This document shows positions 17,482 through 26,290 of a DNA stretch of 64,000 nucleotides, piece by piece. The first letter of the stretch is position 1. Every line of letters begins with the position of its first letter. Where the stretch lies: NCBI RefSeq assembly GCF_000271305.1, contig NZ_AKGD01000001.1, positions 682,001-746,000 of the forward strand, in the 5' to 3' direction. A program made the position numbers and the translations under genes. The notes under the pieces are model-generated. The model worked only from the letters and a program-made list of their open reading frames with translations. It did no database searches and had not been told where the DNA came from. This stretch comes from Hydrocarboniphaga effusa AP103 (GTDB lineage: Bacteria > Pseudomonadota > Gammaproteobacteria > Nevskiales > Nevskiaceae).

Positions 17482-17874
17482 TCAGGATCGACTGGGAGGA
17501 CGGATCAACTCGCTCGACGAACCGTTGCGCAGGGGTTCGGCGATGAACAGCGCATCGACATGCGCCAGCGGCGGCTCGGCACTGGCCGCCAGCGTCGGCG
17601 GCAGCGCGAATGCGACACCCGCGCAATGGTGATCGGCGCAGAGGCCGTCGCAGTCGTGTTGCAGCTTTACCTGCGGCTTCATGCCCGGGCAGTGCCCGGC
17701 ATGCGCAGGCGCTTCATGCGAGAGCTTTGTCGCCATCGAATGCGGCGCGGGCGGCTGAGCCTGGAAGCGGCATGGCAAGGCCATCGCCGAGGCCAGCGAC
17801 TGCCAGCCGAACAGCAGTGCCAGCAGCAGAAGCGCTGCGGGATGGCGGAACGGGCTGGAGGCACGACGGGACAT
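17482..17874 (-). CDS. CopL/DUF2946-like Cys-His-rich secreted protein
   Basis: 130 residues from the ATG at 17874, with a signal peptide (HPAALLLLALLFGWQSLASA). The short mature part contains spaced metal-ligand residues (HAGHCPGMK, QHDCDGLCADHHCAG) like the copper-responsive CopL proteins that precede copA in Xanthomonas, or DUF2946 proteins. It leads the operon CopL-like, TolC-like, multicopper oxidase, HExxH. A role in copper sensing or buffering is inferred. A longer in-frame start at 17982 would overlap the terminator upstream and spoil the signal. Confidence 0.7.
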   Translation of the reverse strand: MSRRASSPFRHPAALLLLALLFGWQSLASAMALPCRFQAQPPAPHSMATKLSHEAPAHAGHCPGMKPQVKLQHDCDGLCADHHCAGVAFALPPTLAASAEPPLAHVDALFIAEPLRNGSSSELIRPPSRS

Positions 17875-17940
17875 GCGCGCTTTGTAGCGGCTCGCGATCG
17901 TCAGGGCAAGTCTGGAGGCAGGTCCGGGAACCACGGCTCC

Positions 17941-17978
17941 AAACGAGAACGGCGGCCTTATGGCCGCCGTTCTCGTTT
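17941..17978 (-). terminator. Strong terminator after the duplicated lipoprotein gene
   Basis: A perfect 17-bp stem (AAACGAGAACGGCGGCC with its complement) around the 4-nt loop TTAT. On the minus strand it lies 21 bp beyond the stop at 17999 and ends in TTT. It insulates the copper operon from the receptor-lipoprotein pair. Confidence 0.85.
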
Positions 17979-17998
17979 CCACAAAATGCCGCTGCCGC

Positions 17999-20893
17999 TT
18001 ATGGAACGACCGTGTTCGGGATCGTCCAGCCCTGCCACCAGGCGTTCACGGTGCGCGTTCCCGGCTTCACCGCGCCGACATAGTCGGTCTGCTCGAAGTC
18101 GAAGTTCGAACCGGTCGGCACCGGCGTGATCGTCGGAGCCGTGGTCAAGTTTGCCGTCGCCTCGGTCATCGCCATCGACGAATCCAGCGTCACCGTCGTC
18201 GCCGTCGCGTTGTCGGAAGCACTGGCCGGACGCGAATTGCCGGTGAACAGGCCCGAGCTGCAGTCGCCCAGCAGGTTGATCAGCGAAATGTTCGACGCCG
18301 TCGTCGCGCCGCTGACCGTGGCGTCGTCGATACGCGTGCAACCGACGTTGAAGCCCTTGACCGCGCTGTTGTACACCGAGGTCTGCACCGCGCCACGGAA
18401 CAGCATGCCCGGCTGTCCATTGCCGGAGTTGGCGGCCGGCCCGCCGATCAGCGTCAGGTTGGCGAGGACTGCGTTGGTCTGCGGCACGTAGTCCGCGTTG
18501 CTGCTGTTGGCCTCGATGGCGCGAGGATCGTTCTGTCCCGTGGGAGTCGCCTTGGTCGGATGCTTTCTGACGATCGCGAACTGGATGTTGCCCTGGTAGC
18601 CCTCGTCGTAGTCGATGTCATCGTCGTCGTTGCTGGTCAGCACGAGATGCTTCGCGTTGACCGTGCCACCGAACCACTCGACCGCGTCGTCGAGATTGCT
18701 GTGCACCTGGACGTAGTCGATCGTCGTACCGTGGCCGACACCCATCAGCGTCAGGCCATTGACCTCGTTGTTGACGGTGCCCGCCGGGATCAAGCCGCCT
18801 TCAGCGATGCGCACATAGCGCAGGATGCCGCTGTTGTCCGCCGGGTCGCTGCCGCCGTAGTAACCGACGAAATTGCCGCCCTCACCCTGCACGTTGCAAA
18901 CCGTGCCGGCTCCGTGGCATGGGCCACTGTTGCCCTTGCCGTACTGCGGCGCGAAACCCTGGATGATGACACCGCCCCATTCGCCTTCACCGTCGAGATC
19001 GTTGTCGGCTGCACTCGAGAACGTGATCGGCGCATCGGCGCGACCGTTGGCGATCAGCTTCGAGCCCCGAGTGACGAGCAGTACACCATCGGAGCTGCCG
19101 CGCACGCTGACACCCGGACGAATCGTCAGCGTGACGCCCGCAGCGCGAACCGCAGCGACATCGGCGGCGCTGCCGATGGTGAGATTGCCCGTACCGACAC
19201 GCACCGCACCATTGAGCACCCATTCGACACCGGCGGTGAACACGTAGTCCCTGTTGATCGTGCCGGTGACCGTGCAAACGCTGTTGACGCAGGTGACGAA
19301 AGGTGCCGCGGCCGGAGTTTCGGCAGGGGCCGTCAACAGCGTGCCCGGCAGCGTCCAGCCCGCCCACCATGCGACCGAGGCGTCGGTTCCCGGAGCCACC
19401 GCGCCGACGTAGTTGGTCGGTTCGAAGGTGAAGCCGGAGCCATTGTCGACCGCCGTGATGGCTGTCGCCTCGGGCAGCGTCGCCGTGCTGTCGGTCATCG
19501 CGTAGGACGGGCTCAGCGTCACCGTGGTCGGGGTCGCGTTGACGGCGTTGTTGGCTTGGCGCGAATTGGCGTAAAGGCCCGTCGAGCAGTCGGCCAGGAC
19601 ATTGGTCAGCGTCACGTTCGACTGCGCCGTTCCGCCCGGAATGGTGGCATCGTCGATGCGCACGCAACCCGCGTTGAAACCCTTGATCGAGCTGTTGTAC
19701 AGCGCTGTGCTGACTGCTCCGCGGAACATCGCACCGGGCTGGCCCGAACCGGTGTTCACTGCCGGGCCGCCAACGAGCGTCAGGTTGGCGAGCACCGCAT
19801 TGGTCTGCGGCACGTAGTCCGCGTTACTGCTGTTGGCTTCGATCGCGCGCGGATCGTTCTGGCCCGACGGCGTCGCCTTGGTCGGATGCTTCTGAACGAT
19901 GGCGTACTGGATGTTGCCCTGATAGCCCTCGTCGTAGTCGATGTCGTCGTCGTCGTTGTTGGTCAGCACGAGATGCGTTGCATTGACCGTTCCGCCGAAC
20001 CACTCGATACCGTCGTCGAGGTTGCTATGCACCTGGACGTAATCGATCGTCGTTCCGTGGCCGACACCCATCAACGTCAGACCGTTGACTTCGCTGTTGG
20101 TGGAGCCCGCGGGGATCAGGCCACCTTCGGCGATGCGCACGTAGCGCAGGATGCCACTGTTGTCCGCCGGATCGTTGCCGCCGTAGCGACCGACGAAATT
20201 GCCGCCTTCACCGGCGACGTTGCAGAAGGTGGTGGTGCCGTAGCACGGACCGTTGTTGCCCTTGCCGTACTGCGGCGCGAAGCCCTGGATGATGATGCCG
20301 CCCCACTCGCCTTCACCGTCGAAGTCGGCGTCGACCGAGCTCGAGAAGGTGATCGGCGCATCGGCGCGGCCGTCGGCGATCAGCTTGGAGCCGCGCGTAA
20401 CCAGCAGCACGCCGTTGGCCGAGGCTCCCACGCTCACGCCCGGATCGATCGTCAGGGTCACACCGGTGCTGCGCAGCGTATCGACATCGGCCTGCGAGGC
20501 CACCTGATCGTTGCCGCGACCGACGCGGACCACACCTTCGATGAGCCACTGATAACGCGAGCTCATCGTGAAGTTTTCGTTGATGTCTCCAGACAGCGTG
20601 CAAACCGTACCGACGCAGGAGACGAAGCTGCCAGTCGGCACTTCTTCGTCCGTATCGCACGCGTCACCGATGTCGTTGTTGTTGCTGTCGGCCTGATCGG
20701 GATTCGCGGTGTTCGGGCAGTTGTCGGTAGCGTCTGGAATGCCGTCACCATCGGCATCGGTTTGCGTCGGAGGCGGAGTGCCGCCACCACCGGTTCCATC
20801 ACCGTCCGGCAAGAACACATTGCCGTCTTTGCCGCAGGCGGACAGTAGGAAACTGGCACTCACGAGCGCCAGAAGCCAAGAATTGTGTTTCAT
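17999..20893 (-). CDS. Surface lipoprotein with thrombospondin type 3 motif and two tandem beta-helix-like modules
   Basis: 964 residues from the ATG at 20893 (GGGAG about 8 nt upstream). The lipobox LSAC is followed by a Gly/Pro-rich linker and a calcium-binding thrombospondin type 3 segment (DADGDGIPDATDNCPNT, then DSNNNDIGDACD). The rest is two near-identical modules of about 435 residues, around 90-525 and 530-964. Each has SCVGTVCT/TCVNSVCT at its start, GVLLVTRGSKLIA, GEWGGIIIQGFAPQYGKG, NDDDDIDYDEGYQGN and WW.GWT at its end. The repeats look like a right-handed beta-helix. It is encoded 150 bp after a TonB-dependent receptor, so it is probably the receptor's surface partner. Its ligand is unknown. 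Confidence 0.85.
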   Translation of the reverse strand: MKHNSWLLALVSASFLLSACGKDGNVFLPDGDGTGGGGTPPPTQTDADGDGIPDATDNCPNTANPDQADSNNNDIGDACDTDEEVPTGSFVSCVGTVCTLSGDINENFTMSSRYQWLIEGVVRVGRGNDQVASQADVDTLRSTGVTLTIDPGVSVGASANGVLLVTRGSKLIADGRADAPITFSSSVDADFDGEGEWGGIIIQGFAPQYGKGNNGPCYGTTTFCNVAGEGGNFVGRYGGNDPADNSGILRYVRIAEGGLIPAGSTNSEVNGLTLMGVGHGTTIDYVQVHSNLDDGIEWFGGTVNATHLVLTNNDDDDIDYDEGYQGNIQYAIVQKHPTKATPSGQNDPRAIEANSSNADYVPQTNAVLANLTLVGGPAVNTGSGQPGAMFRGAVSTALYNSSIKGFNAGCVRIDDATIPGGTAQSNVTLTNVLADCSTGLYANSRQANNAVNATPTTVTLSPSYAMTDSTATLPEATAITAVDNGSGFTFEPTNYVGAVAPGTDASVAWWAGWTLPGTLLTAPAETPAAAPFVTCVNSVCTVTGTINRDYVFTAGVEWVLNGAVRVGTGNLTIGSAADVAAVRAAGVTLTIRPGVSVRGSSDGVLLVTRGSKLIANGRADAPITFSSAADNDLDGEGEWGGVIIQGFAPQYGKGNSGPCHGAGTVCNVQGEGGNFVGYYGGSDPADNSGILRYVRIAEGGLIPAGTVNNEVNGLTLMGVGHGTTIDYVQVHSNLDDAVEWFGGTVNAKHLVLTSNDDDDIDYDEGYQGNIQFAIVRKHPTKATPTGQNDPRAIEANSSNADYVPQTNAVLANLTLIGGPAANSGNGQPGMLFRGAVQTSVYNSAVKGFNVGCTRIDDATVSGATTASNISLINLLGDCSSGLFTGNSRPASASDNATATTVTLDSSMAMTEATANLTTAPTITPVPTGSNFDFEQTDYVGAVKPGTRTVNAWWQGWTIPNTVVP
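18000..20640 (-). repeat. Internal tandem duplication of about 1.33 kb
   Basis: Matching landmarks in the two halves of the lipoprotein gene are offset by about 1326 bp; for example CGCATCGGCG occurs at 19031 and 20357. The copies differ at many third positions while the proteins stay very similar, so the duplication is old and under purifying selection. Confidence 0.85.
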
Positions 20894-20940
20894 GAAACTC
20901 TCCCGAGGGTTCTCGAAAATATGCAGTCGGATACGGAACA

Positions 20941-20958
20941 CCGATGCTTCGGCATCGG
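20941..20958 (-). other. Intercistronic hairpin between receptor and lipoprotein genes
   Basis: CCGATGC and GCATCGG flank a TTCG loop in the 150-bp gap between the receptor stop and the lipoprotein start. It has no T-run. It may stabilise or tune the message of the downstream gene rather than terminate. Confidence 0.45.
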
Positions 20959-21043
20959 TCGGCGCACCCTCGCAAGCGCCCCAGCCCGTACCACGGTTCT
21001 CAAAACTTCTTCCTAAAAAAGCGTTGCAGCCGAAATCGCGCGA

Positions 21044-24000
21044 TCAGAACTTGTAGGTGTAGGAAACCTCGCCGTTGACGCCGATCTTCCAGCGCTCGAT
21101 GGTCTGACCGTTCTGCTCGAAACGAATGTCGTCGTTGAGCAGGTTGCGCAGCTTCACGCCGATCTTCGACCGGTTGGCGAATTCCTTCTCATAGGTCAGG
21201 TTGAGGATCACACGGCCCATTTCGTAAATCGGGCCTACCGGCGTACGCCCAGCGACGTCGATGCGATCGTCGAAGTAGTTCACCGTCATCGTCACCGACT
21301 GCTGAGTCGGGAAGTGCTCGTAACCGACACGGCTGTTGAAGAGCACCGGTGACTGCCCTTGCAGATCGCGTGTGCTGCGGCCTTCGAGCTGAGCGCCTTC
21401 GGAGTCGAGCTTGATCTCGGATTCGATGTAGCTGATGTTCGCGCCGGTGGTGAGGTTGTGATCGGTACCGAACAGCCACGAAAGCTGTCCGTCGAGTTCG
21501 ATACCGGAAACCGTGGCCGACTCGCTGTTGCGGAAGGTAAAGGCATTGGTTGCCGAGCCGGAGCCGCGCACGTAACCACGCTCGAGCGGATCGTCGATTT
21601 CCTTGTGGAACAGGGCCAGCGAAATGCTGTCCTGGCGGTTGATGTAGTACTCGACGCGAACGTCGTAGTTATCGATGTCGGACGGTTTGCAGGACACCAG
21701 GCCGCTGACGGTCTGGACCGTGCAACCGACGAACTGGCGACCACGATCATCGAAGAAGATCGAAGGCGCGAGTTCGGTGATGCTCGGGCGCGACACCGTG
21801 CGTGCATAGCCGGCGCGGAACTGCCAGTCGTCGCCGTAGCGATAGATGCCCGATACGCTCGGCAACAACTCGTTCGACGTCAACGAAGTCTCCGGCGTGT
21901 CGTTCGCGTTCGGGAAACGCAGCTTGGTCTTGAAATTGTCCTGACGCACACCGGCGACCAGCGTGAACTCCGGACCGAAGTCCGTCTGCGTCGTGAGGTA
22001 TCCCGCGGTCGACCGCTGATCGGCTTCGTAGCTGTCGGTGGTGGTGGAATTGCCCACCAGCAGGAACGAACCGTTGGTGAAGTTTTCGGGCGTCAACAGC
22101 GCTTCGGGATCATCGTTGGTCGGGCCTCCGCGATAGCGGACACCGAGGCGTATCAGCTCGTTCTCGCGATCACGATCGTTGTAGAGCCCGCCGAACTTGA
22201 TCGTCGTCTTCACGCTGTCGGTCAGTTGCAGCGGAATCAGATAGTCGAGCCCCAGATCGCGCCCATCCTCGTTCAAGTCCGAATACAGGCGCTCGAAGCT
22301 AGAAGCGACGAAGTTGTTGCCGATATACGAATAGCTGCGGCGATCGGGCATCTCGCTCGAGGTTCTCGATAAACCGGCGCGCAACGAAACCGTCTGGTCG
22401 TGGAACAGCGGGATGCTGCCCTGGAACTGCTGGCCGATGAACTGACGTTCACGGAACTCGAGCAGGGCGTTGCTGATAGCCAAGTCATCGTCGAGATCGG
22501 AGCCCGCTTCGACCGCCGTGGTGTCCTCGCTTTCGCGCAGCACCGTGGTCTTGCTGTAGGCCTTCCAGCCCGCGTTGGCCTCGATGCCGGCGACGAAATA
22601 GCCATCGACCGCGGTGCGAAAAATGTCGCGATCGTATTCGGTGGCCACCGGATCGATGATGGTGTGGCGTATCGCGTCCTGGCGCGACTCGACGCTGCGA
22701 TCGTAAGCCAGCGTGCCGTAGGCGCCAATGCGGCCGATGCTGCGATCGAAGCTGTTGCCCAGCGCATAGGTCAGGCCGAAATCGGGAGCGGCCTCGCGCA
22801 GGTACGGGTTGTAGTTGTTGGACAGCTGAGCCGCGAGCGCCGCGGATTCCGCCACCGACAAGTTCGAGCGCAAACCATTGTTGGTTCCAGCTCTGACCGA
22901 GCCCGGCAGCTTGCGGGTGCCGTCGTCGTAGCCGAACCAGTCGCGATCACCGCCACTGTACGAGACCATCTTCTCGCCGGTGGTGCCGGTGCTGCCGCCG
23001 ACATTGGCCGACAGCGTGTTGATGTATTCGTCGGGCAGGCCCTTGGTTCCGATCTTGATGATGCCGCCGGTGGTGTCGCCGGGCATGTCGGCGGTGAAGC
23101 TCTTCTGGATCTCGATGCCGGCCAGGATGTCGGCCGGGAACAGATCGAGTTCGACATCGCGACGATACGGATCGGTGCTCGACAGCAAATCGTCGTTGAG
23201 CGTGGTGGAGATGTAGCGCCCCGCCAGACCACGCACGACGGCAAAACGTCCGCCCTGGATCGACACGCCGACGACGCGCTTGAGCGAGGCGGCGACATCG
23301 CTGTCGCCTGCCTTGAGCAGTTCCTCGACGCTGATCGCGTCGGTCACCGCGACCGAATTGCGCTTGATGTCGATCGGCTTGGCGGAAGCCTTGTAACTGC
23401 CGACGACGACGATTTCCTCGACGCCCGCCGTGGATGCATCCGCCGCCACCGCCTGCGCAGCCATCAGCGTGATGTTGGCCGAAAGACCGACGCCTGAAAC
23501 GATGCGAAGACCGGAGCTGCGAGCGGTGTCGTAGCCTTGCTTCTCGACGGCCAGATCGTAGCGACCACGCGGCACTTCGATCTGGAACGAGCCGTTCGAA
23601 TCGGTCGTTCCGGTGATATCGGAAGGCTGCAGGCGCAAGGTCGCGCCGGCGATCGGGGCGTTGTCACCATCGAGAACATAGCCTTGCAGCACACCCGGAG
23701 CGCCCTGGCCCTGCTGCCCCGGATCGTACTTGTCGATCGAAGCCGCAGGCGGCTTTTCGAAATCGGTGAACGTGAGACTCAGGTCGGCGCTTTCGCCTTC
23801 GGCGAGCTCGAACTGGTATTCGGTAAGCGTGACCTTCTTTTCCTTCTCGATGATGCGCAAGGTGTGCGCACCTTTTTCGAGCTGGCCGACGACGGCGCCC
23901 TGCGCATCGGTCCTTCCGAAGGAGCGGCCGTCGAGTTCGACCTCGAGATCCTTGAGCGGATTGGTTCCGAGGAAGGTATTCAGGTACAGCTCGGCCGACC

Positions 24001-24058
24001 AGGCTTGAGGAGCACAAAGCAGCGAGGCTGCACCGACAATCTTGAAGAGCGATTTCAT
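21044..24058 (-). CDS. TonB-dependent receptor with N-terminal carboxypeptidase-regulatory-like domains
   Basis: 1004 residues. A signal peptide (MKSLFKIVGAASLLCAPQAWSA) precedes two small beta-sandwich segments, about 25-100 and 125-200. The second is a clear CarboxypepD_reg domain (LQGYVLDGDNAPIAGATLRL). A candidate TonB-box region (VEEIVVVGSY, about 212-221) leads into the plug (VEELLKAGDSDVAASLKRVVGV, RGLAGRYISTTLND). A 22-strand barrel ends in a C-terminal aromatic (YTYKF), as outer-membrane proteins require. It should import a large ligand with energy from TonB, together with the lipoprotein encoded downstream. A Pho-box-like promoter upstream suggests phosphate-starvation control. Confidence 0.93.
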   Translation of the reverse strand: MKSLFKIVGAASLLCAPQAWSAELYLNTFLGTNPLKDLEVELDGRSFGRTDAQGAVVGQLEKGAHTLRIIEKEKKVTLTEYQFELAEGESADLSLTFTDFEKPPAASIDKYDPGQQGQGAPGVLQGYVLDGDNAPIAGATLRLQPSDITGTTDSNGSFQIEVPRGRYDLAVEKQGYDTARSSGLRIVSGVGLSANITLMAAQAVAADASTAGVEEIVVVGSYKASAKPIDIKRNSVAVTDAISVEELLKAGDSDVAASLKRVVGVSIQGGRFAVVRGLAGRYISTTLNDDLLSSTDPYRRDVELDLFPADILAGIEIQKSFTADMPGDTTGGIIKIGTKGLPDEYINTLSANVGGSTGTTGEKMVSYSGGDRDWFGYDDGTRKLPGSVRAGTNNGLRSNLSVAESAALAAQLSNNYNPYLREAAPDFGLTYALGNSFDRSIGRIGAYGTLAYDRSVESRQDAIRHTIIDPVATEYDRDIFRTAVDGYFVAGIEANAGWKAYSKTTVLRESEDTTAVEAGSDLDDDLAISNALLEFRERQFIGQQFQGSIPLFHDQTVSLRAGLSRTSSEMPDRRSYSYIGNNFVASSFERLYSDLNEDGRDLGLDYLIPLQLTDSVKTTIKFGGLYNDRDRENELIRLGVRYRGGPTNDDPEALLTPENFTNGSFLLVGNSTTTDSYEADQRSTAGYLTTQTDFGPEFTLVAGVRQDNFKTKLRFPNANDTPETSLTSNELLPSVSGIYRYGDDWQFRAGYARTVSRPSITELAPSIFFDDRGRQFVGCTVQTVSGLVSCKPSDIDNYDVRVEYYINRQDSISLALFHKEIDDPLERGYVRGSGSATNAFTFRNSESATVSGIELDGQLSWLFGTDHNLTTGANISYIESEIKLDSEGAQLEGRSTRDLQGQSPVLFNSRVGYEHFPTQQSVTMTVNYFDDRIDVAGRTPVGPIYEMGRVILNLTYEKEFANRSKIGVKLRNLLNDDIRFEQNGQTIERWKIGVNGEVSYTYKF

Positions 24059-24148
24059 CTAGCGAGCAAAGACCGGGCTTGAGCGAACGCAGCTCGCCGT
24101 CCCGAGACGACAGGGAAGCGGTCGAGGCATGGTGTGCTGAAGAATCCT

Positions 24149-24175
24149 GACCCCGACGAATCTCTCGTCGGGGTC
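24149..24175 (-). other. Hairpin in the leader of the receptor message
   Basis: An 11-bp perfect stem (GACCCCGACGA with its complement) encloses a 5-nt loop, about 90 nt upstream of the receptor start codon and downstream of the proposed promoter. It has no T-run on either side. It is either a leader RNA structure or a remnant terminator. Confidence 0.45.
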
Positions 24176-24220
24176 GGCACGATCGCGAGCAGCGAGGCAC
24201 CGGGCTCTTCAGGCGCCGCA

Positions 24221-24254
24221 AGCCTAAAAGTCGCTTGTGACTGTTTCGTGACGA
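24221..24254 (-). promoter_or_regulatory. Candidate PhoB box and -10 upstream of the receptor gene
   Basis: On the minus strand TCGTCACGAAACAGTCAC (24254 down to 24237) shows two 7-mers, TCGTCAC and CAGTCAC, 11 bp apart, which is the Pho-box architecture. It matches 12 of 18 positions of the E. coli consensus CTGTCATAAATCTGTCAC. A -10-like TAGGCT lies exactly 10 bp downstream (24226-24221), the spacing expected when the Pho box replaces the -35. The leader would be about 155 nt. Confidence 0.55.
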
Positions 24255-24782
24255 ACTGAAATATTTCGGCAATTCGTTACAAACCGGACATCAAGTGCGA
24301 TGACCCGATCGCACGCGCTCATTCTGTTTCACCCACCTCGAAAATCAGGCGTTTCCGCCGTGGAATCGGGCGTGAACCAGCAGCAAGCTTGCTTCGCGAA
24401 ATCGGCGTTTCGCTCGACCGGGATGTCATCTCGAATCGATATTCGAGCGCTGCGGCCTGGGCCGGATTTACCGATGCCAAGTCCGCGATTTGCCCCAGTA
24501 TCCGGGCACTCCAGGCTCAGGCGGCCCCCAGAAAACTTACGAATTTCGTCAGCTTCGGACCGGCATGCATTGCGCTCGGGGTTTGCCGGCGCAAGGCCTG
24601 GAGCCGGCTCGCGGGCTTGGATGAAATATTCTTTATGACGGTTTTGCGCTGACGGCGTGGCTGTATCCGGTCCGTCATGCCGCCTCGCCCAGGCCGGCAT
24701 GCCCGATCCGCGGCACCGGCCGCGGATCGACGACAATCGGAGCATCGCCTCCGACCTCCATCGCAACTCCTGAGTCCAATCC
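24255..24782. other. Intergenic region upstream of mak, no gene seen
   Basis: About 530 bp without a supportable gene between the divergent receptor promoter and the original mak start. It contains an inverted repeat, GATCCGCGG at 24705-24713 and CCGCGGATC at 24720-24728, separated by 6 bp and 55 bp before the old mak start. This could be an operator of the original mak promoter. Confidence 0.5.
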
Positions 24783-24839
24783 ATGCTCAAAATCGGAATC
24801 GACCTCGGCGGCACCAAGATCGAAGTATGTTTTTCTTGA
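24783..24839 (+). pseudogene. mak: Stranded 5' end of mak left of the island
   Basis: ATG at 24783 encodes MLKIGIDLGGTKIE, then runs into island DNA (VCFS) and stops at 24837-24839. The first 14 residues match the start of the intact mak gene at 38885, apart from Lys against Arg at position 3. This is the original chromosomal start of mak, cut off by integration of the island. Confidence 0.9.
24795..24825 (+). repeat. attL core of the genomic island
   Basis: A 31-bp sequence that recurs perfectly at 38897-38927. It codes for the glycine-rich phosphate-binding start of Mak (GIDLGGTKIE) in both copies. The integrase gene begins 178 bp inside it. Confidence 0.92.
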
Positions 24840-24933
24840 TCCGATGACACCCGCTTTGCGCACGTAACTTATTGTCGCGTAAAGATTATCCGGAAACGGT
24901 TGTCCGATACCGTCCGGTAACTTCCGACGCCAA

Positions 24934-24984
24934 TGTGTAGCTAGACGTGTAGCTAGAGAGTCCTCTAGCTTCCGTAGCTACACA
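24934..24984. promoter_or_regulatory. Candidate integrase arm-type sites, left end
   Basis: TGTGTAGCTA at 24934-24943 and CGTGTAGCTA at 24946-24955 are direct copies, and TAGCTACACA at 24975-24984 is an inverted copy. All lie between the attL core and the integrase start. The same 10-mers recur at the right end (38825-38846), so they are probably integrase or excisionase binding sites. Confidence 0.6.
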
Positions 24985-25003
24985 TTCCCGGCGCAGGCAT
25001 TGA

Positions 25004-26281
25004 ATGGGTCAGCTGCGAGTTAAAGAGATCGAGGAATTCATCCGGAAAGGCGTGCCGGGCGCACGCTCGGACGGACAGGGTTTGACGCTCACCTTGTCGA
25101 TGAAAGGAACCGCAACCTGGGTTCTCCGATATCGCTACGCGGGCAGGCCGCGCGAGGTCACGCTCGGCAGATATCCTGAACTCTCTTTGGCCGAGGTTCG
25201 CCTTGAATCGACGAAGCAACGCAAAGCGCTGCTCGAAGGCAAAGACCCGGCTCACGAGAAGAAGGTGGCGAGAACGGCGCTCGTCACGGGCCTCACCGTT
25301 TCACAACTGTTTGAAGACTTCCTGTCGCGACGCTCGAAGGAGTTGCGGCTGCGCACACTCGCGGCGCATCGGCAGCTTTTTGATAAGGACGTGGCTGGTG
25401 TCATCGGATCGCGCCTGGCCAGCGACGTAGGCCCGGAAGAAATCGTCGCGCTGATGCGCAAAGTTGCCAAGCGTTCCTACTCCGTAGCGAAGCGCCTGTG
25501 GGAAAACCTGTCCGTCCTCTTCAGTTACGGTGTTGCCATCGGCGCATGCAAGCGCAGCCCGATGGCTGACCTCCGGCCCCGCTCCGTGTTGGGTAAGGCG
25601 CCGCCGCGGAAGAAGAGGATCAAGCTGACCTTGATCGAGTTGATGACCGTATGCGCCGAACTGCCCAATCTGGGCGTGGTGAATCGTTTGGCGATCCTGA
25701 TTCTGCTGGCGACCTGCGTCCGTAAAACCGAGCTGCTTCAAGCCAACTGGTCTGAGATCGATCTGAAGCGTGGGCGCTGGATCGTTCCGGAAGATCGCGA
25801 GGGGAACAAAGCAGCACGAGCCCACATAGTGCCCCTGGCGCCGCAGGTCGTTGACTGGTTCCGCGAGTTACAGTCGATCTCCGGCACCACTGGTCCAATC
25901 CTGCCACCTCAAGCGACCAGCTGGCGACGAACCTCGAATCACATGAGCCGATCGACGCTGAACGTCGCGCTGAACCGCCTGCCGGATTCGGTTCGCCGTT
26001 TTTCACCGCACGATCTGAGGTCAACCGCGCGGAGCTACCTCCGCGACCTGGGTACGCGCGACGATACGATCGCCCGGGCGCTCAACCACTCCCTGGGCGG
26101 CCTCGACGAGATTTACCAAGCCGGAGACCTGTTCGAAGAACGGCGAGCCGCTTTGACCAACTGGGCTCAACTCATCGACGACGCGCATCGGGGCAAGGCG
26201 CACGATTCATCCGTGCTCCCGCCCCTGCTTCGCGTTACGACTGCGCAGTCGCTACATCAGCACACAGTTACTCTGCAGTAG
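25004..26281 (+). CDS. int: P4-type site-specific tyrosine integrase
   Basis: 425 residues. An N-terminal DUF4102 arm-binding domain (about 1-85, with TLSMKGTATWVLRYRYAGRPR and TLGRYPELSLAEVR) precedes the core-binding and catalytic domains. The catalytic set is intact: R240 (ATCVRKTEL), the HxxR box SPHDLR with H336 and R339, H362 (LNHSLGG) and the nucleophile Y371 (EIYQAGD). It should integrate and excise the island at the 31-bp core. P4-type integrases usually use tRNA genes; here the target is a coding sequence. Confidence 0.95.
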   Translation: MGQLRVKEIEEFIRKGVPGARSDGQGLTLTLSMKGTATWVLRYRYAGRPREVTLGRYPELSLAEVRLESTKQRKALLEGKDPAHEKKVARTALVTGLTVSQLFEDFLSRRSKELRLRTLAAHRQLFDKDVAGVIGSRLASDVGPEEIVALMRKVAKRSYSVAKRLWENLSVLFSYGVAIGACKRSPMADLRPRSVLGKAPPRKKRIKLTLIELMTVCAELPNLGVVNRLAILILLATCVRKTELLQANWSEIDLKRGRWIVPEDREGNKAARAHIVPLAPQVVDWFRELQSISGTTGPILPPQATSWRRTSNHMSRSTLNVALNRLPDSVRRFSPHDLRSTARSYLRDLGTRDDTIARALNHSLGGLDEIYQAGDLFEERRAALTNWAQLIDDAHRGKAHDSSVLPPLLRVTTAQSLHQHTVTLQ

Positions 26282-26290
26282 CGAAGGCCG

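Noticed and set aside
17960..20848. A 962-codon open frame antisense to the duplicated lipoprotein
   Set aside because: Its repeats simply mirror the sense-strand duplication; Arg/Asp-rich composition and no domains.
24329..24850. Minus-strand open frame upstream of mak
   Set aside because: Its N-terminus is just the reverse complement of the mak start and it has no domain.
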